A stretch of DNA of 64,000 nucleotides. Source: Streptomyces sp. PCS3-D2 (GTDB taxonomy: Bacteria; Actinomycetota; Actinomycetes; Streptomycetales; Streptomycetaceae). The position numbers and the translations under genes are program-made. The stretch's first letter is position 1. The number at the start of each line of letters is the position of its first letter. The notes beneath the pieces were generated by a model. The model made no database searches. It saw nothing but the letters and a program-made list of their open reading frames with translations, and was not told where the DNA came from. Of the stretch, positions 35,564 through 45,600 are shown one piece after another. The stretch covers positions 620,001 to 684,000 of the forward strand of contig NZ_CP097800.1 of assembly GCF_000612545.2 (NCBI RefSeq), written 5' to 3'.

Positions 35564-36244
35564 TCACTTGGGTATCGAAGAGGCGACGTCGTCCAGCGTG
35601 GCGTCCGTCACGAGCCCGGTGTCCTCCAGGACGTCCATGTGGTCCTGGACCGTGATGTTGGCCTGCGTGGACAGCCTCCTGACCGTGGGGCTCTTCGTGG
35701 ACGCGCGGACCTCGCCGATGGTGATGAAGACCTTGCCGTGGGAGGCCCGGAGCAGATCCACGAAGAGCCGGTCGAACGCCGGCCCCTGGGCCCGCTTCAA
35801 CTGGTCCACCCAGCCTTGCTGTTCGGCGGTCGCCTGGTCGGGGATCGGGACGTTCAGCGCGAGCGCGTCCTCGCGGACCAGTTGGTCGAGTTTGCTGTGC
35901 CCGTCGAGAAGGTGCAGCCCGGCCCGTTTCACCGCTTCGCTCGACGCGCGCGTCTGGGCGAGTCGGCCCGCCGGGATCTCCCACAGTCCGGCCTGCCTGA
36001 CCTTCGTGAGGAAGGTCTTGTCCAGGTCGGTGAGGGCGCCGGTATCGGCCACGTCCGTTACCGGGCCCGTAGCCGCCGCGGGGAGTTCGCCGGACACCAC
36101 CTCCACCCGCGAGTCGTTGCGCTGGGAAAGCCACACGCTGGTGGTGGCGATGGCGGCGACGAGAACGACGACCACGGCGGTCAGACGCCCGCGGCCCCGG
36201 TTTCGACGGAATGAGCGCCGGTTGCCGGCGTGAGATTTCATCAT
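35564..36244 (-). CDS. DUF4142 domain protein, membrane-anchored
   Basis: 226 residues. A basic N-terminus, one membrane helix (LTAVVVVLVAAIATTSVWLS, about 21-40) and an exported helical domain. LTDLDKTFLTKVRQAGLWEIPAGRLAQTRASSEAVKRAGLHLLDGHSKLDQLVREDALALNV is the ferritin-like four-helix DUF4142 pattern. The function of DUF4142 proteins is unknown; they are often linked to envelope stress. GAGGAGG precedes two tandem ATG codons. A perfect palindrome lies about 75 bp upstream. Confidence 0.8.
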   Translation of the reverse strand: MMKSHAGNRRSFRRNRGRGRLTAVVVVLVAAIATTSVWLSQRNDSRVEVVSGELPAAATGPVTDVADTGALTDLDKTFLTKVRQAGLWEIPAGRLAQTRASSEAVKRAGLHLLDGHSKLDQLVREDALALNVPIPDQATAEQQGWVDQLKRAQGPAFDRLFVDLLRASHGKVFITIGEVRASTKSPTVRRLSTQANITVQDHMDVLEDTGLVTDATLDDVASSIPK

Positions 36245-36583
36245 GCCTCCTCAGGTGCCCGTCGGTCCGATGTGCTGTGGTGGCACCCGATCCCGCCGAG
36301 GCCCTGGCCACGCTAACCTTTGCCCTGGGCAAACGATTCGATTCAGCAATGATGCTCAAAAGCCCGGGACCTGCAGCAGCGGTCGGATATGCTCCCCGCC
36401 CTTCGGGCCGGTTCGGCACGCGGCCGGTCCGGGCGGGTGATCCGCCCCCGCCCGCGGAGGCGGACGCCAGGGGACCTCCGCACCCGGCGGCCGCGCTGCC
36501 CATCCGATTCCCCTCGGGATAATTGGGTAAAAAGGATAAAAGCTGTCATTTCATCGCCCTCCGCCGGGCGGGAGGTGTGCGCC
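36245..36583. other. Divergent intergenic region between DUF4142 and NfeD genes
   Basis: About 340 bp without a gene. It holds the palindrome at 36319-36333 near the DUF4142 side. An AT-rich block at 36517-36545 contains a -10-like GATAAT, and that block probably drives the NfeD-stomatin pair. Confidence 0.55.
36319..36333. promoter_or_regulatory. Perfect palindrome TTTGCCC-T-GGGCAAA
   Basis: A 7-1-7 inverted repeat with no mismatch sits 75 bp upstream of the DUF4142 start. It looks like a repressor or activator site; the protein that binds it is unknown. Confidence 0.5.
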
Positions 36584-37015
36584 ATGGATCCCTGGCTGGT
36601 CTGGCTGATCACCGCGGTGGTCCTGTGCGCGGCGGAGATCTTCACCCTGACCGCCTCCCTTGCCCTGCTCGGCGGCGCGGCGCTGATCACGGCCGGCTTC
36701 GCCGCGCTCGGGCTCCCGCTTCCCTGGCAGTTCCTCCTCTTCGCGGCGGTGTCGACCGCCGGCCTGGTCTTCGTGCGCCCGGCGGCACTCCGCCGCCTCT
36801 CCCCGCGGGCCGAAGAACGTTTCGGCGTGGACGCCCTCGTCGGTGGCGCCGCCTACGTCACCTCGGAGGTTTCGAAGCTGGGCGGACGGGTCCGTGTCGG
36901 CGGCGAGGAGTGGACCGCGCGCTCCTACGACGAGACGCTCGTGATACCGCCCGGCACGACCGTGGACATCCTCGAGATCAAGGGCACCATCGCACTCGTC
37001 TACCCACGGGAGTGA
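36584..37015 (+). CDS. NfeD-like membrane protein
   Basis: 143 residues. Two or three helices (WLVWLITAVVLCAAEIFTLTASLALLGGAALITAGFAALGL, LPWQFLLFAAVSTAGLVFV) are followed by an OB-fold domain (DALVGGAAYVTSEVSKLGGRVRVGGEEWTARSYDETLVIPPGTTVDILEIKGTIALVYP). NfeD proteins pair with SPFH proteins in membrane microdomains; this one lacks the N-terminal ClpP-like protease. GGGAGG precedes the ATG. The stomatin gene starts 3 bp after the stop. Confidence 0.86.
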   Translation: MDPWLVWLITAVVLCAAEIFTLTASLALLGGAALITAGFAALGLPLPWQFLLFAAVSTAGLVFVRPAALRRLSPRAEERFGVDALVGGAAYVTSEVSKLGGRVRVGGEEWTARSYDETLVIPPGTTVDILEIKGTIALVYPRE

Positions 37016-37018
37016 AGC

Positions 37019-38101
37019 ATGGAGATCTCTGCGTTCCCCGTAGTCGGCCTGCTGGTGGCCCTGCTGGCGGTGTTCACCGTGGTCCGGGCGGTGCGGATCG
37101 TCCCGCAGGCCCGCGCGCGCAACGTCGAACGGCTGGGCCGCTATCACCGGACCCTGAAGCCCGGGCTCAACGTCGTCATCCCCTACATCGACCGCGTGTA
37201 TCCCGTGATCGACCTCCGCGAGCAGGTCGTCTCCTTCCAACCACAGCCCGTGATCACGGAGGACAACCTCGTCGTCGAGATCGACACCGTCCTGTACTTC
37301 CAGGTCACCGATCCGCGCGCGGCGGCCTACGAGATCGCCAACTTCTTGCAGGCCGTGGAGCAGCTGACGGTCACCACCCTGCGCAATGTCGTCGGATCCA
37401 TGGACCTGGAGAAGACCCTGACCTCGCGGGACACGATCAACAGCCAGCTGCGCGGGGTGCTCGACGAGGCCACCGGCAAATGGGGGCTCAGGGTCAACCG
37501 GGTGGAGATCAAGGCGATCGACCCGCCGCAGTCCATCAAGGACGCGATGGAGAAGCAGATGCGGGCCGAGCGGGACAAGCGGGCCGCCATCCTCGGGGCC
37601 GAGGGGCAGCGCCAGTCCCAGATCCTGACCGCGGAGGGCGACAAGCAGTCCGCCGTCCTGCGCGCCGAAGGCAACCGGACCGCCGAGATCCTCCGGGCGG
37701 AGGGCCAGTCCCGGGCCATCGACGAGGTGTTCCAGGCCGTCCACCGCAACGACCCCGACCCCAAGCTGCTCGCCTACCAGTACCTCCAGATGCTGCCGCA
37801 GCTCGCGCAGGGCCCGGGAAGTACCTTCTGGGTGATCCCCGGCGAGGTCACGTCCGCCCTCCAGAACGTCACCCGTGCCTTCAGCGAAGTCCTCCCCCAG
37901 TCGACCGCCACCCGCGAGGCGTCATCCGACGGACTCGCCGTCCAGGCGGCCAACGACGCGGCGAAGGCCGCGGAAGCCGCCGCCGAAGCCCTCGCCGACG
38001 CCGCGGAGGCGGACAGCGAGGCAGGCAGCGTGCTCGCGGCACGGCCCCGGGCCGTCGAGCAGGGCGGCGACGCAGCCCCGCTGTCCGGTTCTCCGGACTG
38101 A
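37019..38101 (+). CDS. SPFH/Band 7 stomatin-like (slipin/QmcA) protein
   Basis: 360 residues. One N-terminal helix (FPVVGLLVALLAVFTVVRAV), then the SPFH domain (ARNVERLGRYHRTLKPGLNVVIPYIDRVYPVIDLREQVVSFQPQPVITEDNLVVEIDTVLYFQVTDPRAAAYEI). A charged coiled coil carries AEG repeats (AEGQRQSQILTAEGDKQSAVLRAEG), and an Ala/Glu-rich tail follows. Stomatins form ring oligomers on the inner membrane and regulate proteases or channels. Co-transcription with NfeD is the usual arrangement. Confidence 0.9.
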   Translation: MEISAFPVVGLLVALLAVFTVVRAVRIVPQARARNVERLGRYHRTLKPGLNVVIPYIDRVYPVIDLREQVVSFQPQPVITEDNLVVEIDTVLYFQVTDPRAAAYEIANFLQAVEQLTVTTLRNVVGSMDLEKTLTSRDTINSQLRGVLDEATGKWGLRVNRVEIKAIDPPQSIKDAMEKQMRAERDKRAAILGAEGQRQSQILTAEGDKQSAVLRAEGNRTAEILRAEGQSRAIDEVFQAVHRNDPDPKLLAYQYLQMLPQLAQGPGSTFWVIPGEVTSALQNVTRAFSEVLPQSTATREASSDGLAVQAANDAAKAAEAAAEALADAAEADSEAGSVLAARPRAVEQGGDAAPLSGSPD

Positions 38102-38185
38102 CTCCCCTGCCCGGACCAATCCGGGCGGCTGCGGGGCGGGCACCGGCGGAAAGGGCTCCTCCCCGCCGCGCCGCGGCCCTGTCCG

Positions 38186-39490
38186 TCAGCCGCGCTCCGG
38201 TACGTAGGCTCCCGCCTCGCGCTGGTAGATGTCCGGGATGCCATCGGCGTCGGCGTCGATGTTCTCCTCCTCGCACAGGCGCCGGTACAGGGCGTTGCGC
38301 CGGCGCAGGAGGACGGTCGCGATCAGGGCCGCGGCGACGGACGCGATCAGGACCGCCGCCTTGACCTGCTCCCCGACGCCTGCGCCGGGGAAGGCGAGTT
38401 CGCTGATGAGGAGGGCGACGGTGAAACCGATTCCGGCCAGGACGGACAGGCCCAGGACGTCGGCCCAGGCGAGGTCCGGGTTCAGTTCGGCCTTGGTGAA
38501 GCGGGCGGCCAGGTAGGTGCCCAGGAAGATGCCGAGGACCTTGCCCACGACCAGGCCGATGACGACACCGAGCGGTTCGGGGGTGGTGAACACCGCCGCC
38601 AGCGCCGGGCCGGAGACGGTGACGCCGGCCGCGAAGAGGGCGAACAGCGGCACCGCGACCCCGGCGGAGAAGGGGTGCATGAGGTGCGAGACCCTGGCGG
38701 CCGGAGAGGCCTCCTCGCCCTTGTCGCGCGTGGTGCGCAGGATCAGGCCCATGGCGACGCCCGCGACGGTGGCGTGCACGCCCGCGTTGTACATCAGGAC
38801 CCAGATGGCGATGCCGAGGGGGACGTACCACCACCAGCCGCGCACGCGGAAACGCTGGAGGGCGTAGAAGATCACGAGTCCGGCGAGCGCACCGCCGAGC
38901 GCCCAGAAGTTCATGTCGGACGTGAAGAAGACGGCGATGATGAAGATCGCGCCGAGGTCGTCGACCACGGCGAGCGTGAGCAGGAAGGCGCGCAGAGCCG
39001 CCGGCAGGTGGGTGGAGATGACGGCGAGGACGGCGAGGGCGAAGGCGATGTCGGTGGCCATGGGCACGGCCCAGCCGTCCATGCTGCCGCCGCCCGCCCA
39101 GGCCGTCGCGGCGTAGAGCACGGCGGGTACGGCCATGCCGCAGACCGCGGCGATCACGGGCAGGGCCGCCGTGGCGGGGGTACGCAGCTCACCCAGGACG
39201 AGTTCTCGTTTGAGTTCGATGCCGGCCACGAGGAAGAAGACCGCGAGGAGTGCGTCGGCGGTCCAGTGTCCGACGGAGAGGTCCAGGCCGAGCGCGGGTA
39301 TGCCGAAGTGGAAGTCGCGTATCGCCTCGTACGCACCGCTCCACGGCGTGTTGGCCCACACGAGGGCGACGACGGCGGCGGCCAGCAGGACCAGTCCGCC
39401 CACGGTCTCGGTCCGAAGGGCCGAGGCGATCGCCTGCCGCTCCGGCCAGGGCACGAGTCCGAACACGATACGCGGGCGCGGGCTGCTCAT
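38186..39490 (-). CDS. nhaA: Na+/H+ antiporter NhaA
   Basis: 434 residues with about twelve helices. VFFLVAGIELKREL, VPMATDIAFALAVLAVI, and the ion-binding Asp pair in LTLAVVDDLGAIFIIAVFFT are diagnostic. NhaA exchanges two protons for one Na+ at alkaline pH. The C-terminal tail is unusual: ENIDADADGIPDIYQRE has a DxDxDGxxD loop like calcium-binding dockerin or thrombospondin repeats. It is convergent with the stomatin gene. Confidence 0.92.
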   Translation of the reverse strand: MSSPRPRIVFGLVPWPERQAIASALRTETVGGLVLLAAAVVALVWANTPWSGAYEAIRDFHFGIPALGLDLSVGHWTADALLAVFFLVAGIELKRELVLGELRTPATAALPVIAAVCGMAVPAVLYAATAWAGGGSMDGWAVPMATDIAFALAVLAVISTHLPAALRAFLLTLAVVDDLGAIFIIAVFFTSDMNFWALGGALAGLVIFYALQRFRVRGWWWYVPLGIAIWVLMYNAGVHATVAGVAMGLILRTTRDKGEEASPAARVSHLMHPFSAGVAVPLFALFAAGVTVSGPALAAVFTTPEPLGVVIGLVVGKVLGIFLGTYLAARFTKAELNPDLAWADVLGLSVLAGIGFTVALLISELAFPGAGVGEQVKAAVLIASVAAALIATVLLRRRNALYRRLCEEENIDADADGIPDIYQREAGAYVPERG

Positions 39491-39670
39491 GATGATTACC
39501 TTCCGGGGCGTCGGCTGAGAACGGGCACACGGCCCCTATCGCCGACCAGACTTCCCGGCACACCCCGCGTCCTTCATCCGTACGGATGGGTGCATTGACG
39601 CGTTCTTTACACCCTATCGGCGATTCCGCGAACCCGCCAGAGGGGTTCCCACCTGCTGAAACACCAAAAA

Positions 39671-39714
39671 GCGGGGGCCGTCCACACCAGGCGCAAGGTG
39701 TGGACGGCCCCCGC
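39671..39714 (-). terminator. Strong terminator after the alanine/glycine symporter gene
   Basis: gcgggggccgtccacacc and ggtgtggacggcccccgc form a perfect 18-bp stem with an 8-base loop. On the minus strand it is followed by TTTTTGG, giving a classical intrinsic terminator 26 bp past the stop. Confidence 0.85.
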
Positions 39715-39739
39715 GGGAACCGGGCCGCCGGGGCGACGG

Positions 39740-41281
39740 TCAGACGGTGGTCTTCACCGGTTCCTGGTCGTCGTCCCCGTCCTCTGCGGTGTCCTGGCCG
39801 GCGTCGCGGCGGCGGACGTAGTCAAGGAAGGAGCTCAGCTCCCGCTTGACGACGGGGGCCAGCAGGTACAGGCCGATGATGTTGATGACGGCGAGCATGA
39901 ACAGCACCGCGTCGGCCATGTCGATCAGGGTCTGCAGGGTCAGCAGGGAGCCGGCGACAGCGAACAGGGTGTAGAAGACCTTGAAGGTCAGCTCACTGGT
40001 GCGGCTGCGACCGAAGAGGTGCGTCCAGGCCTTCATGCAGTAGTAGCCCCAGGTCAGCACGGTGGAGATGGCGAAGAGCATCACCGCGATGGTGAGGATG
40101 TAGGGGAACCACGGCATGACGGTGCCGAAGGCGTCGGAGGTGATCGTCACGCCGCCGATGGACTCGCCCTTGCGCGCCTCGCCCCAGCTGGCCGGGTTGG
40201 CGATCACGATCGTCAGCGCGGTCATGGTGCAGATGACCACGGTGTCGATGAACGGCTCCAGCAGGGCGACGAGGCCCTCGCTGGCGGGGTGCTTGGTCTT
40301 GACGGCGGAGTGCGCGATCGGGGCGGAGCCGAGGCCCGCCTCGTTGGAGAACGCGGCCCGCTTGAAGCCGATGATCAGCGCGCCGAGGACACCGCCGGCG
40401 ACGCCCTCGGGGTTGAAGGCGCCCTCGATGATCGTGGAGATCGCGGCGGGAACCTCGGTGACGTTGACGCCGATGACGACCAGGCAGGCGACGATGTAGA
40501 TGCCGGCCATCGCCGGGACCAGCTTGCTGGTGACCGAGGCGATGGAGCGGATGCCGCCGAGGAGGACGATGCCGACGATCGCGGCGATGAGGATGCCGAA
40601 GAACAGGGCGCCGGCGGAGGAGCCCATCATGCCGCTCTCGCCGCCGGTGACGGAGACGATCTGGGCGTAGGACTGGTTGACCTGGAAGAGGTTGCCGCCG
40701 AAGAGGCCGAAGAAGAGGATCATCGCGGAGGCGAGGACCGCCAGGACCTTGCCGAGGGTCTTGCCGCGGGCGCCGAAGCGCTCCGTCAGGCCCTTGGGCA
40801 GGTAGTGCATCGGGCCGCCGGAGACGGTGCCGTCGGGGTGCACCTCGCGGTACTTCACACCGAGCGTGACCTCGACGAACTTCGTCGCCATGCCCAGGAG
40901 GCCGCAGAGGATCATCCAGAAGGTCGCACCGGGACCACCGATGGACACGGCGACGGCGACACCGGCGATGTTGCCGAGGCCCACCGTGCCGGAGACGGCC
41001 GCCGTCAGCGCCTGGAAGTGGTTGACCTCGCCGGTCGAACCCTTCTCGTCGTACTTGCCGCGCACCACGTCCACCGCGAGGCGGAACTTGCGTATCTGGA
41101 CCAGCCCGAACCAGCCGGAGAAGACCAGGCCGGCCACGACGAGCCAGGCGACGATCAGCGGAAGCTGGGTCCCTCCCACAGGGACGGAGTAGAAGACGAT
41201 GTCCCCGAGCCATTTGGCGATGGGCTCGAAGAAGCCGCTGACGGCGTCGTCTACGGCGTTGGTGATGGTGTCGAGTGACAT
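39740..41281 (-). CDS. Alanine/glycine:cation symporter (AGCS family)
   Basis: 513 residues with about ten to eleven helices. TGEVNHFQALTAAVSGTVGLGNIAGVAVAVSIGGPGATFWMILCGLLGMATKFVEVTLGVKYR is the AGCS signature, with FSNEAGLGSAPIAHSA later. It imports alanine or glycine with Na+ or H+. The C-terminal tail is acidic (DTAEDGDDDQE). The 400-bp upstream region has a CRP-like site and no glycine riboswitch that I can recognise. Confidence 0.9.
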   Translation of the reverse strand: MSLDTITNAVDDAVSGFFEPIAKWLGDIVFYSVPVGGTQLPLIVAWLVVAGLVFSGWFGLVQIRKFRLAVDVVRGKYDEKGSTGEVNHFQALTAAVSGTVGLGNIAGVAVAVSIGGPGATFWMILCGLLGMATKFVEVTLGVKYREVHPDGTVSGGPMHYLPKGLTERFGARGKTLGKVLAVLASAMILFFGLFGGNLFQVNQSYAQIVSVTGGESGMMGSSAGALFFGILIAAIVGIVLLGGIRSIASVTSKLVPAMAGIYIVACLVVIGVNVTEVPAAISTIIEGAFNPEGVAGGVLGALIIGFKRAAFSNEAGLGSAPIAHSAVKTKHPASEGLVALLEPFIDTVVICTMTALTIVIANPASWGEARKGESIGGVTITSDAFGTVMPWFPYILTIAVMLFAISTVLTWGYYCMKAWTHLFGRSRTSELTFKVFYTLFAVAGSLLTLQTLIDMADAVLFMLAVINIIGLYLLAPVVKRELSSFLDYVRRRDAGQDTAEDGDDDQEPVKTTV

Positions 41282-41680
41282 CTGGCTTTACCTCGATGCG
41301 CAGAACCGGCGCAGTGCGGTGCGTCGGTGTGAGTGCGGGCTTTGAGCGAACGCCGCCGTCCGGGCGGCGACCCTGGGCGTCTCGGTCCGCGGACGTGGAC
41401 CAAGGCCTCCCAGGCCGTGCAGAGCCGGTGCGTGCCGGCACTCCGTTGTCCGGTGAGGGGTGGGCCGAAAACGGAGTTGCGCATTCTTAGCACGGCCTTT
41501 ATCGATTACTTAGTGACGTGGATCACTCCTCCGGGCCCGCACCCCGGAATCCCAAGGGCCGGTGATGCGATCGTTATCCGGATTTGAGGTTCCGATGAGC
41601 GAACTGCCCTGTCCGGTCTGTTGCGGTTCGGCCAGCCGGACCGGCGGGCGAACGGACCATGGCGGGCAGGAGGAAGTCCA
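41282..41680. other. Divergent promoter region between the AGCS gene and the channel gene
   Basis: About 400 bp without a gene. An AT-richer segment at 41475-41530 contains TTGCGC (41477-41482) and TATCGA (41500-41505) with 17-bp spacing on the plus strand, and the CRP-like site at 41513-41526. The 190 bp next to the symporter start would be a long leader for that mRNA; I find no known riboswitch in it. Confidence 0.5.
41513..41526. promoter_or_regulatory. CRP-like operator (GTGA-N6-TCAC)
   Basis: gtgacgtggatcac has perfect GTGA/TCAC arms. On the minus strand it reads GTG-N6-GTCAC, matching the form reported for Streptomyces Crp targets (GTG-N6-GNCAC). It sits between two divergent promoters. 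Confidence 0.5.
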
Positions 41681-42556
41681 GTGAACTGGCTGGTCAACAC
41701 CGTCGGAGCGGCCTGTGTGCTGTTGGTCCTGAGGGACGTCTTCCACACGCTGTGGCATCCGACGGGCCACGGCGGCCTGAGCAGGCTCGTCATGACGGGC
41801 CTGTGGCGGCTCTCCGCCGCAACGGCACCGCGCCGCCGCGCGGCCGGACTGGTGGGACCGATCGCGATGGTGGTCGTCGTGGTGATGTGGGCATTGATCG
41901 TGGTCGTGGGGTGGGCGCTGATCTACTGGCCGCACATGCCGGAGGCCTTCGCCTACGCACCCGGGCTGATCCCCGCCGAGCACGCGTCCTTCACGGACGC
42001 GCTGTACATCTCCCTGGTCAACATCTCCACGCTCGGCCTGGGGGACATCGCACCCGCCGAGGGGTGGCTGCGCATCGTCGCCCCGCTGGAGGCCGTCGTG
42101 GGCTTCGCCCTGCTGACCGCGACGGTGTCCTGGACGCTGGGCATCTATCCGGCCCTGGCCCGCCGCCGGGCGCTGGCCCTCCGCCTCTCCCACCTCGCGC
42201 GGACACATCCCGCGGCGGAGCAGATCGACACGGACTCGGGCGCGGCGATCCTCGACAGCCTGGCGGCCGGGATCTCGGTGCTCTCGGTCGACTTCATGCA
42301 GTACGCCGAGTCGTACTACTTCCACGACGGGGACGATCGCACCTCCCTCGCCTGCCACCTCGGCTACGTGTGCGACCTGGCCGACCGGGCCGCCGGCGCC
42401 CGGCACGCCGATGTGAGGCTGTCCGCCGCGGTCCTGAACGCCGCCCTGGAAGACCTCGCCGCCATCCTCGACCAGCGCTTCCTCCGCACCCACGGCACCC
42501 CGCGGCAGATTTTCCGGGCCTTTGCGGACGATCACGGACGCCGGTCCGGTACCTGA
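41681..42556 (+). CDS. Two-helix ion-channel-like membrane protein with altered selectivity filter
   Basis: 291 residues. Helix 1 (WLVNTVGAACVLLVLRDVFHTLW), helix 2 (LVGPIAMVVVVVMWALIVVVGWALIYWP), a pore-like loop FTDALYISLVNISTLGLGDIAP, and a following helix (IVAPLEAVVGFALLTATVSWTLGIY) give the Ion_trans_2 layout. The filter reads TLGLGD instead of TVGYGD, so ion selectivity is doubtful. The C-terminal 120 residues are cytoplasmic and helical. GTG start with AGGAGG 7 bases upstream. Confidence 0.72.
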   Translation: MNWLVNTVGAACVLLVLRDVFHTLWHPTGHGGLSRLVMTGLWRLSAATAPRRRAAGLVGPIAMVVVVVMWALIVVVGWALIYWPHMPEAFAYAPGLIPAEHASFTDALYISLVNISTLGLGDIAPAEGWLRIVAPLEAVVGFALLTATVSWTLGIYPALARRRALALRLSHLARTHPAAEQIDTDSGAAILDSLAAGISVLSVDFMQYAESYYFHDGDDRTSLACHLGYVCDLADRAAGARHADVRLSAAVLNAALEDLAAILDQRFLRTHGTPRQIFRAFADDHGRRSGT

Positions 42557-42629
42557 CGCGCCCCGCCCCTGCCTCCGCCGCCCGGAGAAGCCGCGGGCCG
42601 CGTACGGGGCCGGGCGCTGCGCCGCGGGC

Positions 42630-45600
42630 CTACTCCTCGCCCCCGCGGGGCGCGGGCCCGCCGCCGGCGCGGCGGGGCAGGTCTCGGGGGCCGGTGGCTC
42701 GGGTGATGGCGCTCTCGACGGCGGCCACCCGGTCCGCGAGCAGACCGAGGGCGGCCACCGCGCGACTCACGGAGTCCTCGCCGGAACCGCCGAGCGCCTG
42801 GCTGCGGACGTACGCCGCGGTGATCTCGGCCCAGCGCGCGGCCGGGCCGTCGGTGAGGGTGCCGCGGAGGGCGGCGAGCTTGAGGAGATCCGCCTCCGCA
42901 CCCGTGGTGAGGGTCTGGGCCTCCGCCGTGTAGTGGTCGTCGATCAGCGCGGACAGCTCCGCGTCGTTCATGGCCGGAGAGATCCGGGCCGCGATCTTGT
43001 TCATGTTCCGGTACGAGCCCTGGAGCCGGAAGGGAGGCTCGGTGCGGCTCGTGCCGCTCCGGGCCGCCGAGGCCATGTAGGCCCCGTTCACCGCGAGGAC
43101 CGTCCGCCGGGCGGTGAGCAGGTGCCGGAGGACCACGAGGATCCGGTCCAGTTCGGCCGCCTGGAACGGGTGGGTGAGCCGGTCTCGGCGCGCGGTGGGG
43201 TCTTCGGCCGCGAGGCGTACCAGCAGCTCCAGATCGGCCCGCTCCCGTCCGGCGAGCGGGGCGAGGACGGGGTTGGAGGTGAGGGCGTTCTCGACGAAGC
43301 TGAAGGCGAAGGCGTCTTCCTTTCCGTTCAGCACGTCGCCGAGGTTCCACACGTCGGCCCGGTTCGCGAGCATGTCGGGAACCCGGAAGCGCTGCCCCGA
43401 CTCGGTGTACGGGTTGCCGGCCATGCAGACGGCGAAGCGCTTCCCCCGCAGGTCGTGTCCGTCCAGCGTGCGGGTCGCGTCGCACAGCGGAATGAACTTC
43501 TGGAGCAGCTCGGGCGAGGTGTGCTGGATGTCATCCAGGTAGAGCAGGACGTTGTTCCCGGCGGCGAGCGCGAAGGCGATCTTCTCCAGCTCGCGGCGGG
43601 CGGCGGCATCCGGCGCCTCGGCGGGGTCCAGGGAAGTGGTGCGACCGAGGGCCGGACCGTCGACCTTGACCAGGAGCAGCCCGAGGCGTTCGGCGACGTA
43701 TTCCATGAGGGTGGTCTTGCCGTAGCCCGGCGGTGAGACCAGCAGGAGCAGGCCGTGGCTGTCGGTGCGCTTGGCGTCCCCGACCGCGCCCAGCTGCTTG
43801 GCGAGGTTGTCGCCGATGAGGGGCAGGTAGACCTCGTCGACGAGCCGGTTGCGGACGAAGGAGGACATGACCCGGGGCCGGTACGCGTCCAGGCGCAGCT
43901 GTGCCCGCTCGGCTGCGAGCAGGCCGCTGCGGCGCTGCTGGTAGGCGCGGAAGCCCGGGACGGCGTGGGCCGCGAAAGCCGCCGTGCGGGTGAGGAACTC
44001 GTCCAAGCGCACGTCCATGGCACGCCCGGTGATCCGGGGATGGGCGCCGAGCAGGCCGGTGACGGTCGCCGTCGTCGCGCCCGTGGCCTCATAGCGGTCC
44101 AGGGCCGGGCACAGTTCGACCGCTGCCGCCTCGGCGATGTCCCCCGCGTCGATGTCCTCGCCGCACGCCGTCGCGTAGGAGGTGAGCCAGCCCTCGACGA
44201 GGTGCCGTCGTGCCGCCAGGTCGGGGAGGACGGCGAGGTCCTCGTCGTACGGTGAACTCCCCACGGTCCGGCGGAACGTGTCGAGCAGGGTGTGGGCCGC
44301 GGCGGAGAGCGCGAATCCGTCGGGGCCGGTGGTCAACTCCTCGAAGAGGTACGCGGCGGCGTGCGCGGCATCCGTTTCCCGCTCGATGGACCGGGAGATC
44401 TCCGAGGCGAGTTCCGCCCGGAGGCCTTCGATCGCCGGCGCGAGCCCGAACGTTTCGCGGGCCCGGACCAGGGACATCGCCCGCCGGACGAAGGCATCGC
44501 GGAAGTCCGCCCTCGCGCTGTGGGCCCAGAAGAGTACGGCCGCCGCCCGGACGTGCGGCGGGTAGCGCAGCAGGCCGGCCTTCTCGTGCAGCCTGAGCAC
44601 CGCGTCGAGGATCACGGTGGCGTCGTGATCGTGGACGCCGCGTTCGTAGCCCTCGTCGTACGCGGCCTCGGCGGCCCGCCGTACGACCGCCGGCAGGTCG
44701 GCGTCGGCCAGGGCGGCGGCGCCGTGGTCGGCCAGCAGCCGCGCGGCCAGGTGTTCGGCCCGGTACACCTCGGGGGACTCGGACGGCAGCAGCCGGTCCC
44801 AGTAGGGACGGGTGTCGGCGAAGTCCGGGTCGGTGACCGGACGGCGGTAGTCGGTGCCGGTCAGGGCGAAGGCCTGGCCGTCGCGGTGCGGTACGAGGGT
44901 CAGCTCGGGGCTCTGGCGCGTGACGGCGAAGCGGTGGCGGCCCAGGCGGATCGTGTCGCCGCCGTCGCCGAACAGCTCCCCGCGGTCGCGCAGGGCGCGC
45001 CCGGCCTCCTGGCGGGCGGCCAGCAGCCGGCCTTCCAGCTCCTCCGCCCGCACGGCGTCGCCGAGCTGCCTCAGCTGGTCGGCGGTGCGGCGGACCTTGT
45101 CCGCCATGGGGTCGGAGGTGAAGTAGGTGTTGATCTCGTCGAGGCTGGCGAGTCCCGACGTGCGGCGGGCGACCGCTTCCAGGACACGGCGCGCGGAGTC
45201 GGAGAGGGCTTCGGCGCGCCGGGCCCGGGCGTCGCGCAGGGTCTGCTGGCGGGAGGAGAACGCGTCGTGGACCTCGGTCCGCTTCTCGGTGATCTCGGCC
45301 AGGAACCCGTCGTGCTCGGCGAAGCGCGACTCCAGGTTCTCCAGCTGGAGCAGCAGGCGCGCGAGCTGGGCCTCGCACTCCTCGGGCGTGGACGCCGTGG
45401 CCAGGGCGCCGGTGACGGCCTGGCCGAGCAGCGCGAACTCGGCCGCGAACTCGGCCCGTCCTTCACGGTCGAGGAGCTCCCGGCGGCGGGCGGCGAGCGT
45501 GGCGCGGGCCCGGTTGACGGACCCGAGGACCTCGGCGATCCGCTCCAGGATGGTCGTGCGCACGGTCGCGTCACCGATGTCGAGGCCCGCGACGACCTCG

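Noticed and set aside
41282-41480. Glycine riboswitch in the leader of the alanine/glycine symporter
   Set aside because: The expected conserved core of glycine aptamers is not visible on the minus strand.
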